Source of the DNA: Suilimivivens sp009774465
GTDB lineage: Bacteria > Bacillota > Clostridia > Lachnospirales > Lachnospiraceae
Assembly: GCA_947382645.1 (NCBI GenBank)
Contig: CANDAE010000007.1
Span: 1 to 64,000 of the forward strand
DNA: 64,000 bases
Direction: 5' to 3'
A model generated the notes under the pieces. The model saw only the letters and a list, made by a program, of their open reading frames with translations. It had not been told where the DNA came from and did not search any database. Below are positions 24,472 to 32,689 of this stretch, piece by piece. The stretch's first letter is position 1; each line of letters starts with the position of its first letter. A program made the translations under genes and the position numbers.

Positions 24472-25881
24472 TCATTCAAATTTAATTTTACTGATAAATA
24501 CTTTTTCTTTCTTTTCTTTATAAGAAATTGCCAGAACCGCAAAAATCCAGTACACAGGCAATATACTTATGCTTACTTTAAAAAACAGAAGCTGGATTAA
24601 AAAAACACCTGCAATCAAAACCAGCATATTTGTAGCCGGCTTGTCCAACCTGGCATTTTTCCTGACTTCTGTGATCAACAGCACACACACTGCCAGGATA
24701 AGCAGGCTTCCTACCACTCCGAACTGCTCAAAACACAAATAGAAAGTGCTTTTTTCCTGATATACTTCATTTACCAGAGGGATTGCAAACCCTTTTACTG
24801 CTGCCATTCCAAAACCATCAGGGAGACTGTTCCAACAATTTCCTCCCAATATAATTCCCATAAATATTATACCGGCCAGCCTAAATACAAACTGATACCC
24901 CCGCCGCATTTTTCTCATGACCAGTCTCTTTAAATCGACTCCTTCCGGAATCCTGTCCCAATATTTAAAAAAGAAAATCCCTCCAATTGCAGCCAATAGT
25001 TCCAGATAGACACTTTGTTCCAGATCATAATGTATATCCACAAGCAGCAGATTGGTATAATTTGTAAGAAGACTCATGTTGCACAGCATAAACAAAAAGA
25101 CAAAAAACATCTGCATATCTTTTTTTACAAGTTCCGCTGTGGGACGCTGAACCAATGGAATCACAAAAAATACCATTGCCATAATCCAGATACTTATTCT
25201 GTTCTGATTCACAAACAAAACCAAAAAACCGATCACCAGGACTCCCATGTAAAAAAAGGAACGCAGTTTATCCTTACATTTCAAATACTGCCAAAGTCCT
25301 GTCATGCAGGCAAGAATCGTATAAGAAGCAATGCCTGATTTATCCTTAATCAAAATTGCCGCCACATCATCTGCTCCATCCCCGCAAAAGTATTTCATTA
25401 ATAACAAAGCAAATACCACAAGCGATGAATAACATAATAAATCAAAATAGACTTCTTCAAATACCGGCTTTGATAAAACAAGAAAATATAATGCGCTCAA
25501 CGCCAATATAGCCATCTCATATTCGTAGCTTATCAGATTTTTTTCATTGGTAATTATTATCTTATAAATAATTTTAAAAATCGCATAAATGGTCAGCATC
25601 AATACAGCAATTTCCAGTCGATTCCTGCAAAAACTAAATGACCATTCTCCTGATCTTATCAGTATAAAGCAGTACAAAAGCGTTCCCAATGTACACAGAG
25701 TCAATATCAGGTGCTGGATCCTAAAGCTTCCTATATTAATTTCAAACAATATAAGCGGGTAAACTCCTATCAAAAAGCTGAGTAGTATATGTATCGCAAG
25801 TTCTGCCTTATTTTTCCCTGCTTTCCTTTTATGTGGGCTGTTATTCCCCCAGTTTATCTTTTTCCATTTAAAATTTTTCAT
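24472..25881 (-). CDS. polytopic membrane protein, O-antigen polymerase/ligase-like
   Basis: 469 aa with about 11-12 hydrophobic helices and a larger outside loop (about 345-385) between the last helices, the usual layout of Wzy polymerases and WaaL-type ligases. I see no sequence motif that proves it. The glycan locus upstream lacks any other clear polymerase, so this could polymerise the repeat unit or attach the chain (inference). The start at 25881 has a weak ribosome site and sits 8 bp after the cassette-1 terminator, so its promoter is unclear. It overlaps the SH3 gene by 4 nt if that gene's upstream ATG is used. Confidence 0.5.
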   Translation of the reverse strand: MKNFKWKKINWGNNSPHKRKAGKNKAELAIHILLSFLIGVYPLILFEINIGSFRIQHLILTLCTLGTLLYCFILIRSGEWSFSFCRNRLEIAVLMLTIYAIFKIIYKIIITNEKNLISYEYEMAILALSALYFLVLSKPVFEEVYFDLLCYSSLVVFALLLMKYFCGDGADDVAAILIKDKSGIASYTILACMTGLWQYLKCKDKLRSFFYMGVLVIGFLVLFVNQNRISIWIMAMVFFVIPLVQRPTAELVKKDMQMFFVFLFMLCNMSLLTNYTNLLLVDIHYDLEQSVYLELLAAIGGIFFFKYWDRIPEGVDLKRLVMRKMRRGYQFVFRLAGIIFMGIILGGNCWNSLPDGFGMAAVKGFAIPLVNEVYQEKSTFYLCFEQFGVVGSLLILAVCVLLITEVRKNARLDKPATNMLVLIAGVFLIQLLFFKVSISILPVYWIFAVLAISYKEKKEKVFISKIKFE

Positions 25882-25888
25882 CTAATAT

Positions 25889-25935
25889 AAAACTCCCAAT
25901 ATAAGATTTCTTCTTATCTTATACCGGGAGTTTTT
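25889..25935 (-). terminator. terminator of cassette copy 1
   Basis: ACTCCC...ATAAGAT pairs with ATCTTAT...GGGAGT around TTCTTCTT, flanked by A and T runs. The same sequence ends copy 2 at 30729-30777. Confidence 0.85.
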
Positions 25936-25944
25936 AATTTTATT

Positions 25945-26481
25945 TCACTGCGCTTTCTTTAGCTGCTCACTGTGACCTGCAACTACCTGCTTTAAAACAC
26001 TGATGTCCAAATCCATTCTGTCTATCTGATCTGCCTTTTCTATATATCTTTTATATGTACCAAGATAACATCCCTCAATTGTACTCAGCCTTGGAATTAC
26101 ATTGTTTTCCAGCTGAACTACTTTAACATATGTCATGCCTGCTTCTAATTTTTCTACTGATGTTTCTAAGTTAGATGTACATTCATCAAGTTTTTTCATT
26201 GAAACTTCCAAGTTAGATGTACGTTCATCAAGTTTTTTCATTGAAACTTCCAAGTTAGACGTGCGTTCATCAAGCTTTTTCATTGATATTTCCAAGTTTG
26301 ATGTGCGCTTATCCAGCTTTTCCAGCTTATCATTGATGGGCTTTAATTTCTCATCAAACTTCTGATCCAACTTCTCGTCTAATTTTTCATCCAGTTTCCT
26401 GTCCAGCAAGTCTTCCATTGCTGTAAGCATTTTTCTGTCCAGCAAGTCTTCCATTGCTACAAGCATTTCTTTGTCTACCAT
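25945..26481 (-). CDS. coiled-coil protein with 14-residue tandem repeats (cassette copy 1)
   Basis: 178 aa, predicted almost entirely helical, with no signal or membrane segment. The N-terminus contains a duplicated MLxAMEDLLDRK unit, then a KLDEKLDEKLDQKFDEKL run. Four copies of a 14-residue unit KKLDERTSNLEVSM follow (42-bp DNA repeats at 26168-26321). The C-terminal domain (ENNVIPRLSTIEGCYLGTYK onward) is shared with the copy-2 protein. Similar small coiled-coil proteins are frequent in Lachnospiraceae genomes, but I know no proven function. Strong AGGAGG site. Confidence 0.75.
   Translation of the reverse strand: MVDKEMLVAMEDLLDRKMLTAMEDLLDRKLDEKLDEKLDQKFDEKLKPINDKLEKLDKRTSNLEISMKKLDERTSNLEVSMKKLDERTSNLEVSMKKLDECTSNLETSVEKLEAGMTYVKVVQLENNVIPRLSTIEGCYLGTYKRYIEKADQIDRMDLDISVLKQVVAGHSEQLKKAQ
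26168..26321. repeat. 42-bp tandem repeats inside the coiled-coil gene
   Basis: Units start at 26168, 26210, 26252 and 26294 (the last partial), an exact 42-bp period. They encode the 14-residue helical unit. Copy 2 of the cassette has only one such unit, so repeat number has changed between the copies. Confidence 0.85.
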
Positions 26482-26502
26482 CTTTCATCCTCCTGTGATC
26501 CG

Positions 26503-26589
26503 AATAGGCGAATTTACTCTTTTCGCCTATTTCATGTGTTTTGTTTGTATGAACCTTTGGCGAAAAGCCAGGATATCGGATATCCGATA
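26503..26589 (-). promoter_or_regulatory. structured leader of cassette copy 1
   Basis: The ~150-nt leader between promoter and coiled-coil gene contains AATAGGCGAA/TTCGCCTATT (26503-26512 with 26522-26531) and the 16-bp perfect palindrome TATCGGATATCCGATA (26574-26589). Both recur in copy 2. They could be RNA hairpins or protein sites. Confidence 0.5.
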
Positions 26590-26640
26590 ATGCACTAAGA
26601 ATTTCAGAAGCTTTATGTGCGTGATTTAATTCATACATTT

Positions 26641-26669
26641 ACTATAACACAATTATTGTTCGGGAGCAA
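26641..26669 (-). promoter_or_regulatory. promoter of cassette copy 1
   Basis: On the minus strand TTGCTC (26669-26664), a 17-nt spacer and TATAGT (26646-26641). It is identical in copy 2. Confidence 0.7.
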
Positions 26670-26782
26670 GGAGATTTTATAAAAATATGGCAGCCTGTTA
26701 AAATTATCTTTTTTATAATTCTAAGGAACTTCTACTTCCCAGGTATAAGATATGAAGTTTTCAAGGTGCTTAAAACTATCTA

Positions 26783-28876
26783 TTATTCGCTGACAATATC
26801 CAGCAGTATACTTTTATCACACATATAAATTGCAATAACTTCGGTTCCTTTTTGATTCAACGCAATTACCATAACAGATGCTTTATTATCATTTAAAGAA
26901 CTTGCTCTGGTAATTTCCAAATAATTATTTTCCAACATATAAACTGGAGTTTCTTCCACAACACTCGTTAAATATCGATACTGAATGTCAGTTTCCCGGG
27001 CAATACTCAAAGCATGATCTTCATATTTTATGCGGGAATTTTTATAGATACCATCCTGTGGACTGGATATAAGACGTAATTCCTGTTCTTCTGAAATTAA
27101 CGTCCATTCTTCACCATTTTTCACATATAGTCCTGCCTCCAGTCCAATATCAGGCATATTTACTTCTATTTCCTGTCCGTTCTCAATTGCACGATATATA
27201 TTTTCTCCTGCTTCATGCACATACTCTCCATTGATATATAAATAATGTCTCAACCCCGGTACATGAATATTTTCACAATTATGTTTTTCCTTTTTCTCTT
27301 CCGTCTCCTCATTTTCTTCATTTATATTCTTTTCCTGTTCTTCCCATTGATTCATTACTTCAATTAAAAGTCCCGTAACAAATGCTGCAATATCCAGAAA
27401 AAATGCTAAAATAATAGAAAAAACCGCCATTCCACGATAAGGGCTGGAAAGATAAATAATTCCCTGCTGTGCTGCATTATGATCAGATATATACAAACGA
27501 AGCATATCGTCAAGTTCATCTGATGCCTGCGCCCTGTCATAATTTTGCATTTCAGCATTTTCATCATTACTATAAACCGGAAGCAACGCTATTTGTGACT
27601 TAAGTGCATTTAATCGTTGCGACCATTCACTTTTCCAGTTGTCCTTACTTTCAACATAATTCTCTGCATCATTACCAAGTTTTTCTATTAAATCATCAAA
27701 ATTCTCTACGGTACTGCTAATTGCCTTATAGTCTTTTAAATCATTAATAAATTGATTCATCTCATTTAACAATGTCAAATATTCTTTCCCCTCATTTGCT
27801 GAAACATCTACCGAAGATTGAAGCAGTTGAAAAATATTTGCTGCCTGTGATTCAAGTGAATCCAAGTCAGGAGAATCACGAAACAATTCCTGTTGAATAC
27901 CTCTTAATGAAGCACTAATCAGATCTGCCGATCCCTCTGTTACTAATCCCAAACTGATTTCATACAATCGAACTCTCACCACAGCATCCTGATAATTTGA
28001 CAATTGTTCCTGCAGTTCCTGCACTTCTATTTGGCGATTTGCCAAATTTTGTTGTGCAAGTTCCACAGAAGTAATTAATGATGTTCTATCCGTTTCAGGA
28101 GAAGCAGCATTCAAGTTTCTTTGCGACTCTTGCAGTGTTGAATTTGCCATATCAAGATAACTATTCGCCCTTTCAATTTGTTCTTGTAACTGTTCACTTG
28201 TATTTTCTATACCTGTACGCATCTCTAAAACAATTTCAATCGCCCGTTCCCGTTCATTAGGACTTGCATTTTCACGTGAAGCAGACTCCATTGCATCAAT
28301 AATTGCCTTCATTTCATTCCGAGCCGCAAAGTCAGCGGAAGTATAGACCACTCTTTCTTCATCCCATTCCATATCATCAACAGGATTCATTTCTCCTGCT
28401 GACAGATTTTTTGCCTGAGAATAAAGATCTATAATTTGCTGATTCAGATTCTCCGCCAGAATTTCTTTATACTTACCTGCATAGCTTTCTGCCTGGTAAA
28501 GCTGGCGCCGGTAAACAGACTGAATTAACAAACGACTTTCTACCTCCCATGACTGTCCATATACCTGCTCCACAATAAAAATAAAGCTAAACCAGGAAGA
28601 ACAAAACACTACGATTGCGGTCAAAATCAATAATCCAGCCTTTGTAATTTTAGATTCTATCTTATTCCAGAAAGTGGGAAAATAAAAATTAAGTCCCAGT
28701 AAAATTCCCTGAACTGCCAGCGAGGCTGCATACGCCTGCCATTTTTCATGAAATACATAATTAGCCATGCCCTGCGCTGTTGCCCAGAAAGAAACAACTG
28801 CCAATAAAACCGTACATATACGCAACAAACTTACTGCCCCTTTAATTGAATTTCTAATCGTACTCCCCTGTTTCAT
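26783..28876 (-). CDS. large membrane protein with extracytoplasmic coiled coil, unknown function
   Basis: 697 aa; not recognised. Three membrane helices near the N-terminus (about 15-38, 45-66, 80-103) are followed by ~370 residues of mostly helical, Gln/Asn/Glu-rich sequence predicted to form coiled coils. A fourth helix lies at about 483-505 (VFSIILAFFLDIAAFVTGLL). After a Glu/Lys-rich linker comes a globular C-terminal domain of ~170 residues with short beta-like segments (YINGEYVHEAGENIYRAIEN and similar). The general layout recalls DUF4407-type proteins, but I cannot claim homology. The start overlaps the stop of the upstream membrane gene by 4 nt, so the two are co-translated and probably act together. 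Confidence 0.6.
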   Translation of the reverse strand: MKQGSTIRNSIKGAVSLLRICTVLLAVVSFWATAQGMANYVFHEKWQAYAASLAVQGILLGLNFYFPTFWNKIESKITKAGLLILTAIVVFCSSWFSFIFIVEQVYGQSWEVESRLLIQSVYRRQLYQAESYAGKYKEILAENLNQQIIDLYSQAKNLSAGEMNPVDDMEWDEERVVYTSADFAARNEMKAIIDAMESASRENASPNERERAIEIVLEMRTGIENTSEQLQEQIERANSYLDMANSTLQESQRNLNAASPETDRTSLITSVELAQQNLANRQIEVQELQEQLSNYQDAVVRVRLYEISLGLVTEGSADLISASLRGIQQELFRDSPDLDSLESQAANIFQLLQSSVDVSANEGKEYLTLLNEMNQFINDLKDYKAISSTVENFDDLIEKLGNDAENYVESKDNWKSEWSQRLNALKSQIALLPVYSNDENAEMQNYDRAQASDELDDMLRLYISDHNAAQQGIIYLSSPYRGMAVFSIILAFFLDIAAFVTGLLIEVMNQWEEQEKNINEENEETEEKKEKHNCENIHVPGLRHYLYINGEYVHEAGENIYRAIENGQEIEVNMPDIGLEAGLYVKNGEEWTLISEEQELRLISSPQDGIYKNSRIKYEDHALSIARETDIQYRYLTSVVEETPVYMLENNYLEITRASSLNDNKASVMVIALNQKGTEVIAIYMCDKSILLDIVSE

Positions 28877-30651
28877 TTCTTTCTCCTACTCCAGTTTGTT
28901 GAATGAAAACTATCAAATACAGATTTTTCCCTATTTTTTATTTCCGATTGAACAGTGTTAATCTCCTCATTCAAAGCATTTTTCAACGTTTTTTCAATCT
29001 TACCATGAATCTTTGAATCTTCATCTTTCATAAAAAATGCAAATATGGATGAAATAAATTCTTTTAAGCTGACTCCCATTAACACCCCAAACACAATGCC
29101 CATTACATTCTCAACAAACAAGATAAAAACAAGATGCATGGATGTCCGCAGCAGAGAATTTTTCTGAACACATTGTAATAAAACCAACCGAACCGCATCA
29201 ACAGCTATCAATAAAAGCAATAGTAATAACACTGTACCTGCCAATGCCTCAAAAAATTTTATTAACCCTTCCTCAGATATTCCCTGACTTGTAAAAGTAG
29301 AAAGTGCACAAACTGTAATAAGCAATATTGTAAAGGGCGTACTGTATTCCGTCAGAAAACCTGAAAATCCTTTGTGCTTCAAAGTATCACTTAAGAAGTA
29401 CTCCAATGCACCTTCTGCCACTTTCCATAAGAGAACAGCCGCCAATACAAATGAACCCGTTAACGCAACATAAAAAATAGTATATTCCACCAATGTACTT
29501 GTTTTTATTCCCAATTCAGAATTTTCATTTTCTGTACTAATATATTCTTCTTTCTCTCCTCGCTCTATTTCTCCTGCTTCTGTCACACTTACATTTTCAT
29601 TTTTACTTTCAAAAGATTCAACCATTTGGTCCGTTTTCCGCAGCCATCCATTCATTTTTACTTCTATCCATCCTAATGGCATTAAAAAATACAAGCTTAA
29701 ATAGATGATGACTACAGCTATAGCAGCAACATGAATAATATATTTCTTTTTATTTTCATTAAATTTACTTTTATTCTTATTTTCATCCTTATTTTTATCC
29801 TTTATTTTCGATTTATCTTTACCAGTTTCTTTGTCTAACTCACTTTGTCTTCTGATAGCATTTAATTTTTTTTGATGTTCTAATTCCGCTTTTTTTTCTT
29901 CTATCCTTGCATCAGCTTCATAAGTGTCTATTTTCTTCTGCAATTCAATTTCTTTCAGCAATTTTTCTTTATCTGCATTATGCCGATAGCTAGCCAGCTT
30001 TTCCTGATGATCATTTATTATCTTCTTCCTATTAACTGAATCTTCCCAATCCTGTTTTTGCTTTTGCTCTTTTTCTTCAATCTCCTGCTTTTTGATCTGC
30101 GCTTTCAGCCTGCGTACTTCACCTAAATATCCTTTTATCTCCTGCCACAAGTTATTTTTTCTCTCTATCCACTCCCTGCGCCATTTTCTTCTAAGTTCTT
30201 TTATCTCCTCCCATTGCTGCTGATTCCACCGACTCACCCGAATAACAACAACTATTAAGTAAATACAAACAGGCAATGTCAATATCGTCCAGATACCGCA
30301 AAAACTATTGAAAAAAACCAATGGCTGAGTCAGCGGAGACGGAATACTGTTTTTAAAATAATTATAGAGAAACGCCTCAAACGATACCGAAAGTACCCCT
30401 ATCAACCACAAAATCTTCATTGAATTCTTTTTCTTTAAAATAGAAATCAGCAAATCAATTAGAAAAGCAATTAGCAAAATAATATTCATTTCCATTGCAG
30501 ATACATTTATATTGCTGCTATGTTGTTCTATCAATATCCAACCAGCAGATATTGCCGGTATAATTAAAGAATGTAATCCTTTCTCTCCTTTCGATTTTTT
30601 TCCTGATGAAATTGTAGATGACATTTTTGATATAATCGCCTTTAACACCAC
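28873..30651 (-). CDS. large membrane protein with central coiled coil, unknown function
   Basis: 592 aa; not recognised. About four N-terminal membrane helices (within 27-137) precede a ~165-residue, highly charged coiled coil (about 140-305, rich in K/E/Q), ending in a Lys/Asn/Asp run. A helix at about 306-327, a loop, and four more helices (about 388-410, 436-455, 466-490, 503-528) follow, then a charged tail. The start is GTG (30651) behind GAGGGGG. It is the first gene of the pair lying between the two cassette copies. The coiled coil should face the opposite side of the membrane from that of its partner (inference from helix count, not firm). Confidence 0.6.
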   Translation of the reverse strand: MVLKAIISKMSSTISSGKKSKGEKGLHSLIIPAISAGWILIEQHSSNINVSAMEMNIILLIAFLIDLLISILKKKNSMKILWLIGVLSVSFEAFLYNYFKNSIPSPLTQPLVFFNSFCGIWTILTLPVCIYLIVVVIRVSRWNQQQWEEIKELRRKWRREWIERKNNLWQEIKGYLGEVRRLKAQIKKQEIEEKEQKQKQDWEDSVNRKKIINDHQEKLASYRHNADKEKLLKEIELQKKIDTYEADARIEEKKAELEHQKKLNAIRRQSELDKETGKDKSKIKDKNKDENKNKSKFNENKKKYIIHVAAIAVVIIYLSLYFLMPLGWIEVKMNGWLRKTDQMVESFESKNENVSVTEAGEIERGEKEEYISTENENSELGIKTSTLVEYTIFYVALTGSFVLAAVLLWKVAEGALEYFLSDTLKHKGFSGFLTEYSTPFTILLITVCALSTFTSQGISEEGLIKFFEALAGTVLLLLLLLIAVDAVRLVLLQCVQKNSLLRTSMHLVFILFVENVMGIVFGVLMGVSLKEFISSIFAFFMKDEDSKIHGKIEKTLKNALNEEINTVQSEIKNREKSVFDSFHSTNWSRRKK

Positions 30652-30728
30652 TTCATCCCCCTCGTCAATAAGCTGTATTTTCAGCTAAAACAGTATATTA
30701 AAATTTTAATAATCAATCAAATCAATAT

Positions 30729-30777
30729 AAAAAACTCCCAATATAAGATTTCTTCTTATCTTATACCGGGAGTTTTT
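30729..30777 (-). terminator. terminator of cassette copy 2
   Basis: Same hairpin and T-run as at 25889-25935, 8 nt after the coiled-coil gene stop. Confidence 0.85.
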
Positions 30778-30785
30778 ACTTTTAT

Positions 30786-31139
30786 TTATTGCGCTTTCTT
30801 TAGCTGCTCACTGTGACTTGCAACTACCTGCTTTAAAACACTGATATCCAAATCTATCCTGTCGATCTGATCTGTCTTTTCTATATATCTTTTATATGTA
30901 TCAAGATAACATCCCTCAATTGTGCTCAGCCTTGGAATTACATTGTTTTCCAGCAGATCCACTTTAACATAGGTCATGTCAACTTCTAATTTGGATGTAC
31001 GTTTATCCAGCTTTTCCAGCTTATCATTGATGGGCTTTAATTTCTCATCAAACTTCTGATCCAATTTCTCATCTAATTTTTCATCCAGTTTCCTGTCCAG
31101 CAAATCTTCCATTGCTGTAAGCATTTCTTTGTCTACCAT
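30786..31139 (-). CDS. coiled-coil protein (cassette copy 2)
   Basis: 117 aa, a short paralogue of the 178-aa protein at 25945-26481. It has a single MLTAMEDLLDRK unit, the same KLDEKLDEKLDQKFDEKL run, one KLDKRTSKLEVDM unit and the same C-terminal domain (ENNVIPRLSTIEGCYLDTYK). Divergence is limited to point changes and repeat number, so the duplication is fairly recent. Function unknown. Same AGGAGG site. Confidence 0.75.
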   Translation of the reverse strand: MVDKEMLTAMEDLLDRKLDEKLDEKLDQKFDEKLKPINDKLEKLDKRTSKLEVDMTYVKVDLLENNVIPRLSTIEGCYLDTYKRYIEKTDQIDRIDLDISVLKQVVASHSEQLKKAQ

Positions 31140-31160
31140 ATTTCATCCTCCTGTGATCCA

Positions 31161-31247
31161 AATAGGCGAATTTACTCTTTTCGCCTATTTCATGTGTTTT
31201 GTTTGTATGAGCCTTTGGCGAAAAGCCAGGATATCGGATATCCGATA
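31161..31247 (-). promoter_or_regulatory. structured leader of cassette copy 2
   Basis: Holds the same two elements as copy 1: AATAGGCGAA/TTCGCCTATT (31161-31170 with 31180-31189) and the palindrome TATCGGATATCCGATA (31232-31247). Confidence 0.5.
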
Positions 31248-31298
31248 ATGCACTAAGAATTTCAGAAGCTTTATGTGCGTGATTTAATTCATACATTT

Positions 31299-31327
31299 AC
31301 TATAACACAATTATTGTTCGGGAGCAA
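31299..31327 (-). promoter_or_regulatory. promoter of cassette copy 2
   Basis: TTGCTC, a 17-nt spacer and TATAGT on the minus strand, the same as copy 1. Confidence 0.7.
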
Positions 31328-31473
31328 GGAGATTTTATAAAAATATGGCAGCCTGATAAAATTATCTTTTTTATAATTCTAAGGAACTTCTACTTCCCAG
31401 GAATAAGATATGAAATTTTCAAGGTGCTTAATACTTTACATTCAATATATAAATAACTTGCATAAACATTATT

Positions 31474-32577
31474 TCATTTGCTAAATACTTCCATATATTG
31501 TTCAACACTTTTTTCTATACTATAAAATGATTCAATATATGTGCGCTCTCTGACATATGAACCATAGTCATCCATAATCAGACCTATACATCGCTTTAAA
31601 TCAGCAACATCACTTTTTTTACAAATTAGCCCCATTCCTGTCTTTTGTACAACAGTTCTCACACCTGGCAAATCTGAAGCAATTACTGGAGTTCCACAAG
31701 TCATTGCTTCTACCTGCACCATTCCAAAAGACTCTAATGAATTAGTGCTGGGGAGAACCAGCACATCCAAAGATGAATAAAACTCTGCCATTTTATCTTC
31801 TGAAATTTTTCCTATAAACTGAATGTTGCTTATATTGTGCCTTTCAATATATTCTATCAGTTCAGAATAAATACTTCCGCCAGCTACTGTCTCATAATCT
31901 CCACCAATAACTAACTTGATATTTTCATTTTCCTTTTGAAGTAATTCAAAAGCTTTTATTAATATGTCTAATCCTTTTTCTCCTACAATCCTGCCGCAAA
32001 ATCCAATTATGAACCCGTCATGTTTAATACGCTTTGTTTTTGGCAGCCTTTTTATTGGTGGAGAAATTTCTCTCATTTTGCCAATATATTTACAGGCAAT
32101 TCTTGATGTTTTCATATATTCTATTGTATTCACCACAATATATCGCGTCCTTGCAAGTGCAATTCTATGGCACATATCCATTACGCAAACTATAAAACTA
32201 TTTAACATTCCTTTAGGCAAATTAATGTCACAATGATATGTACATACTATCTTCTGCTTTGGTAATAAAGATGTAATTATTCCTGATTCTAACATTGGCA
32301 AATGAAGCCACAGCATATCTGCACACTTTGCGTACTTTACTGCCCACCTGACAAATCTAGGACTTACAATTCCTTTACTGAGTTTAAACCATATCGGTGC
32401 CCTGATTACCTTAACCCCATTTATTGTTTCATTTTCCAACAGTTTGCTATCATGCTGGCTTGTCAATACAGTAACATCGTTACCTCTGGCCACTAATTCA
32501 TTACATAGCAATCGTGCATATTCACTTACCCCGCTTACATAAGGATAATAGTAATTTAATATTACCAATATTTTCAT
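31474..32577 (-). CDS. glycosyltransferase family 4
   Basis: GT-B fold retaining glycosyltransferase of the surface glycan locus, 367 aa from MKILVILNYYYPYVSG. The N-terminal glycine loop (YPYVSGVSEYARLL) is followed by a donor-binding half with GFCGRIVGEKGLDILIKAF, VIGGDYE and the EX7E-type segment SLESFGMVQVEAMTCGTPVIA. The frame extends 16 codons upstream without a good ribosome site. Sugar and acceptor cannot be read from sequence. It is the last recognisable glycan gene on this transcript before cassette copy 2. Confidence 0.85.
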   Translation of the reverse strand: MKILVILNYYYPYVSGVSEYARLLCNELVARGNDVTVLTSQHDSKLLENETINGVKVIRAPIWFKLSKGIVSPRFVRWAVKYAKCADMLWLHLPMLESGIITSLLPKQKIVCTYHCDINLPKGMLNSFIVCVMDMCHRIALARTRYIVVNTIEYMKTSRIACKYIGKMREISPPIKRLPKTKRIKHDGFIIGFCGRIVGEKGLDILIKAFELLQKENENIKLVIGGDYETVAGGSIYSELIEYIERHNISNIQFIGKISEDKMAEFYSSLDVLVLPSTNSLESFGMVQVEAMTCGTPVIASDLPGVRTVVQKTGMGLICKKSDVADLKRCIGLIMDDYGSYVRERTYIESFYSIEKSVEQYMEVFSK

Positions 32578-32689
32578 TCTGCCCACATACCTTTCTTTTG
32601 ATAGATTTGACATATTAATACACAAACACCTACACCGTCAATCCTATCTTTCTTCGTATAGAGCAAAATAACTCCCTATGCTCCAAATC

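Larger units (their letters stand above)
25889..26772 (-). repeat. repeated cassette, copy 1 (terminator, coiled-coil gene, leader, promoter, end motif)
   Basis: This block recurs almost unchanged at 30729-31431 in the same orientation. The shared order read on the minus strand is: end motif (26750-26772), promoter, structured leader with two inverted repeats, coiled-coil gene, terminator. Length differs only in the internal repeats of the gene. The two copies bracket the two large unknown membrane genes. Confidence 0.85.
30729..31431 (-). repeat. repeated cassette, copy 2
   Basis: Near-identical to 25889-26772 over terminator, gene ends, leader, promoter and end motif, in the same orientation. 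It is shorter because the gene has fewer internal repeats. Recombination between the copies would remove about 4.8 kb containing both large membrane genes. Confidence 0.85.

Noticed and set aside
26168..26321. CRISPR-like 42-bp repeats
   Set aside because: The repeats are contiguous, in frame and coding for a coiled-coil unit.
25889..31431. Composite transposon
   Set aside because: Direct repeats flank the two genes, but the repeats encode coiled-coil proteins rather than a transposase.
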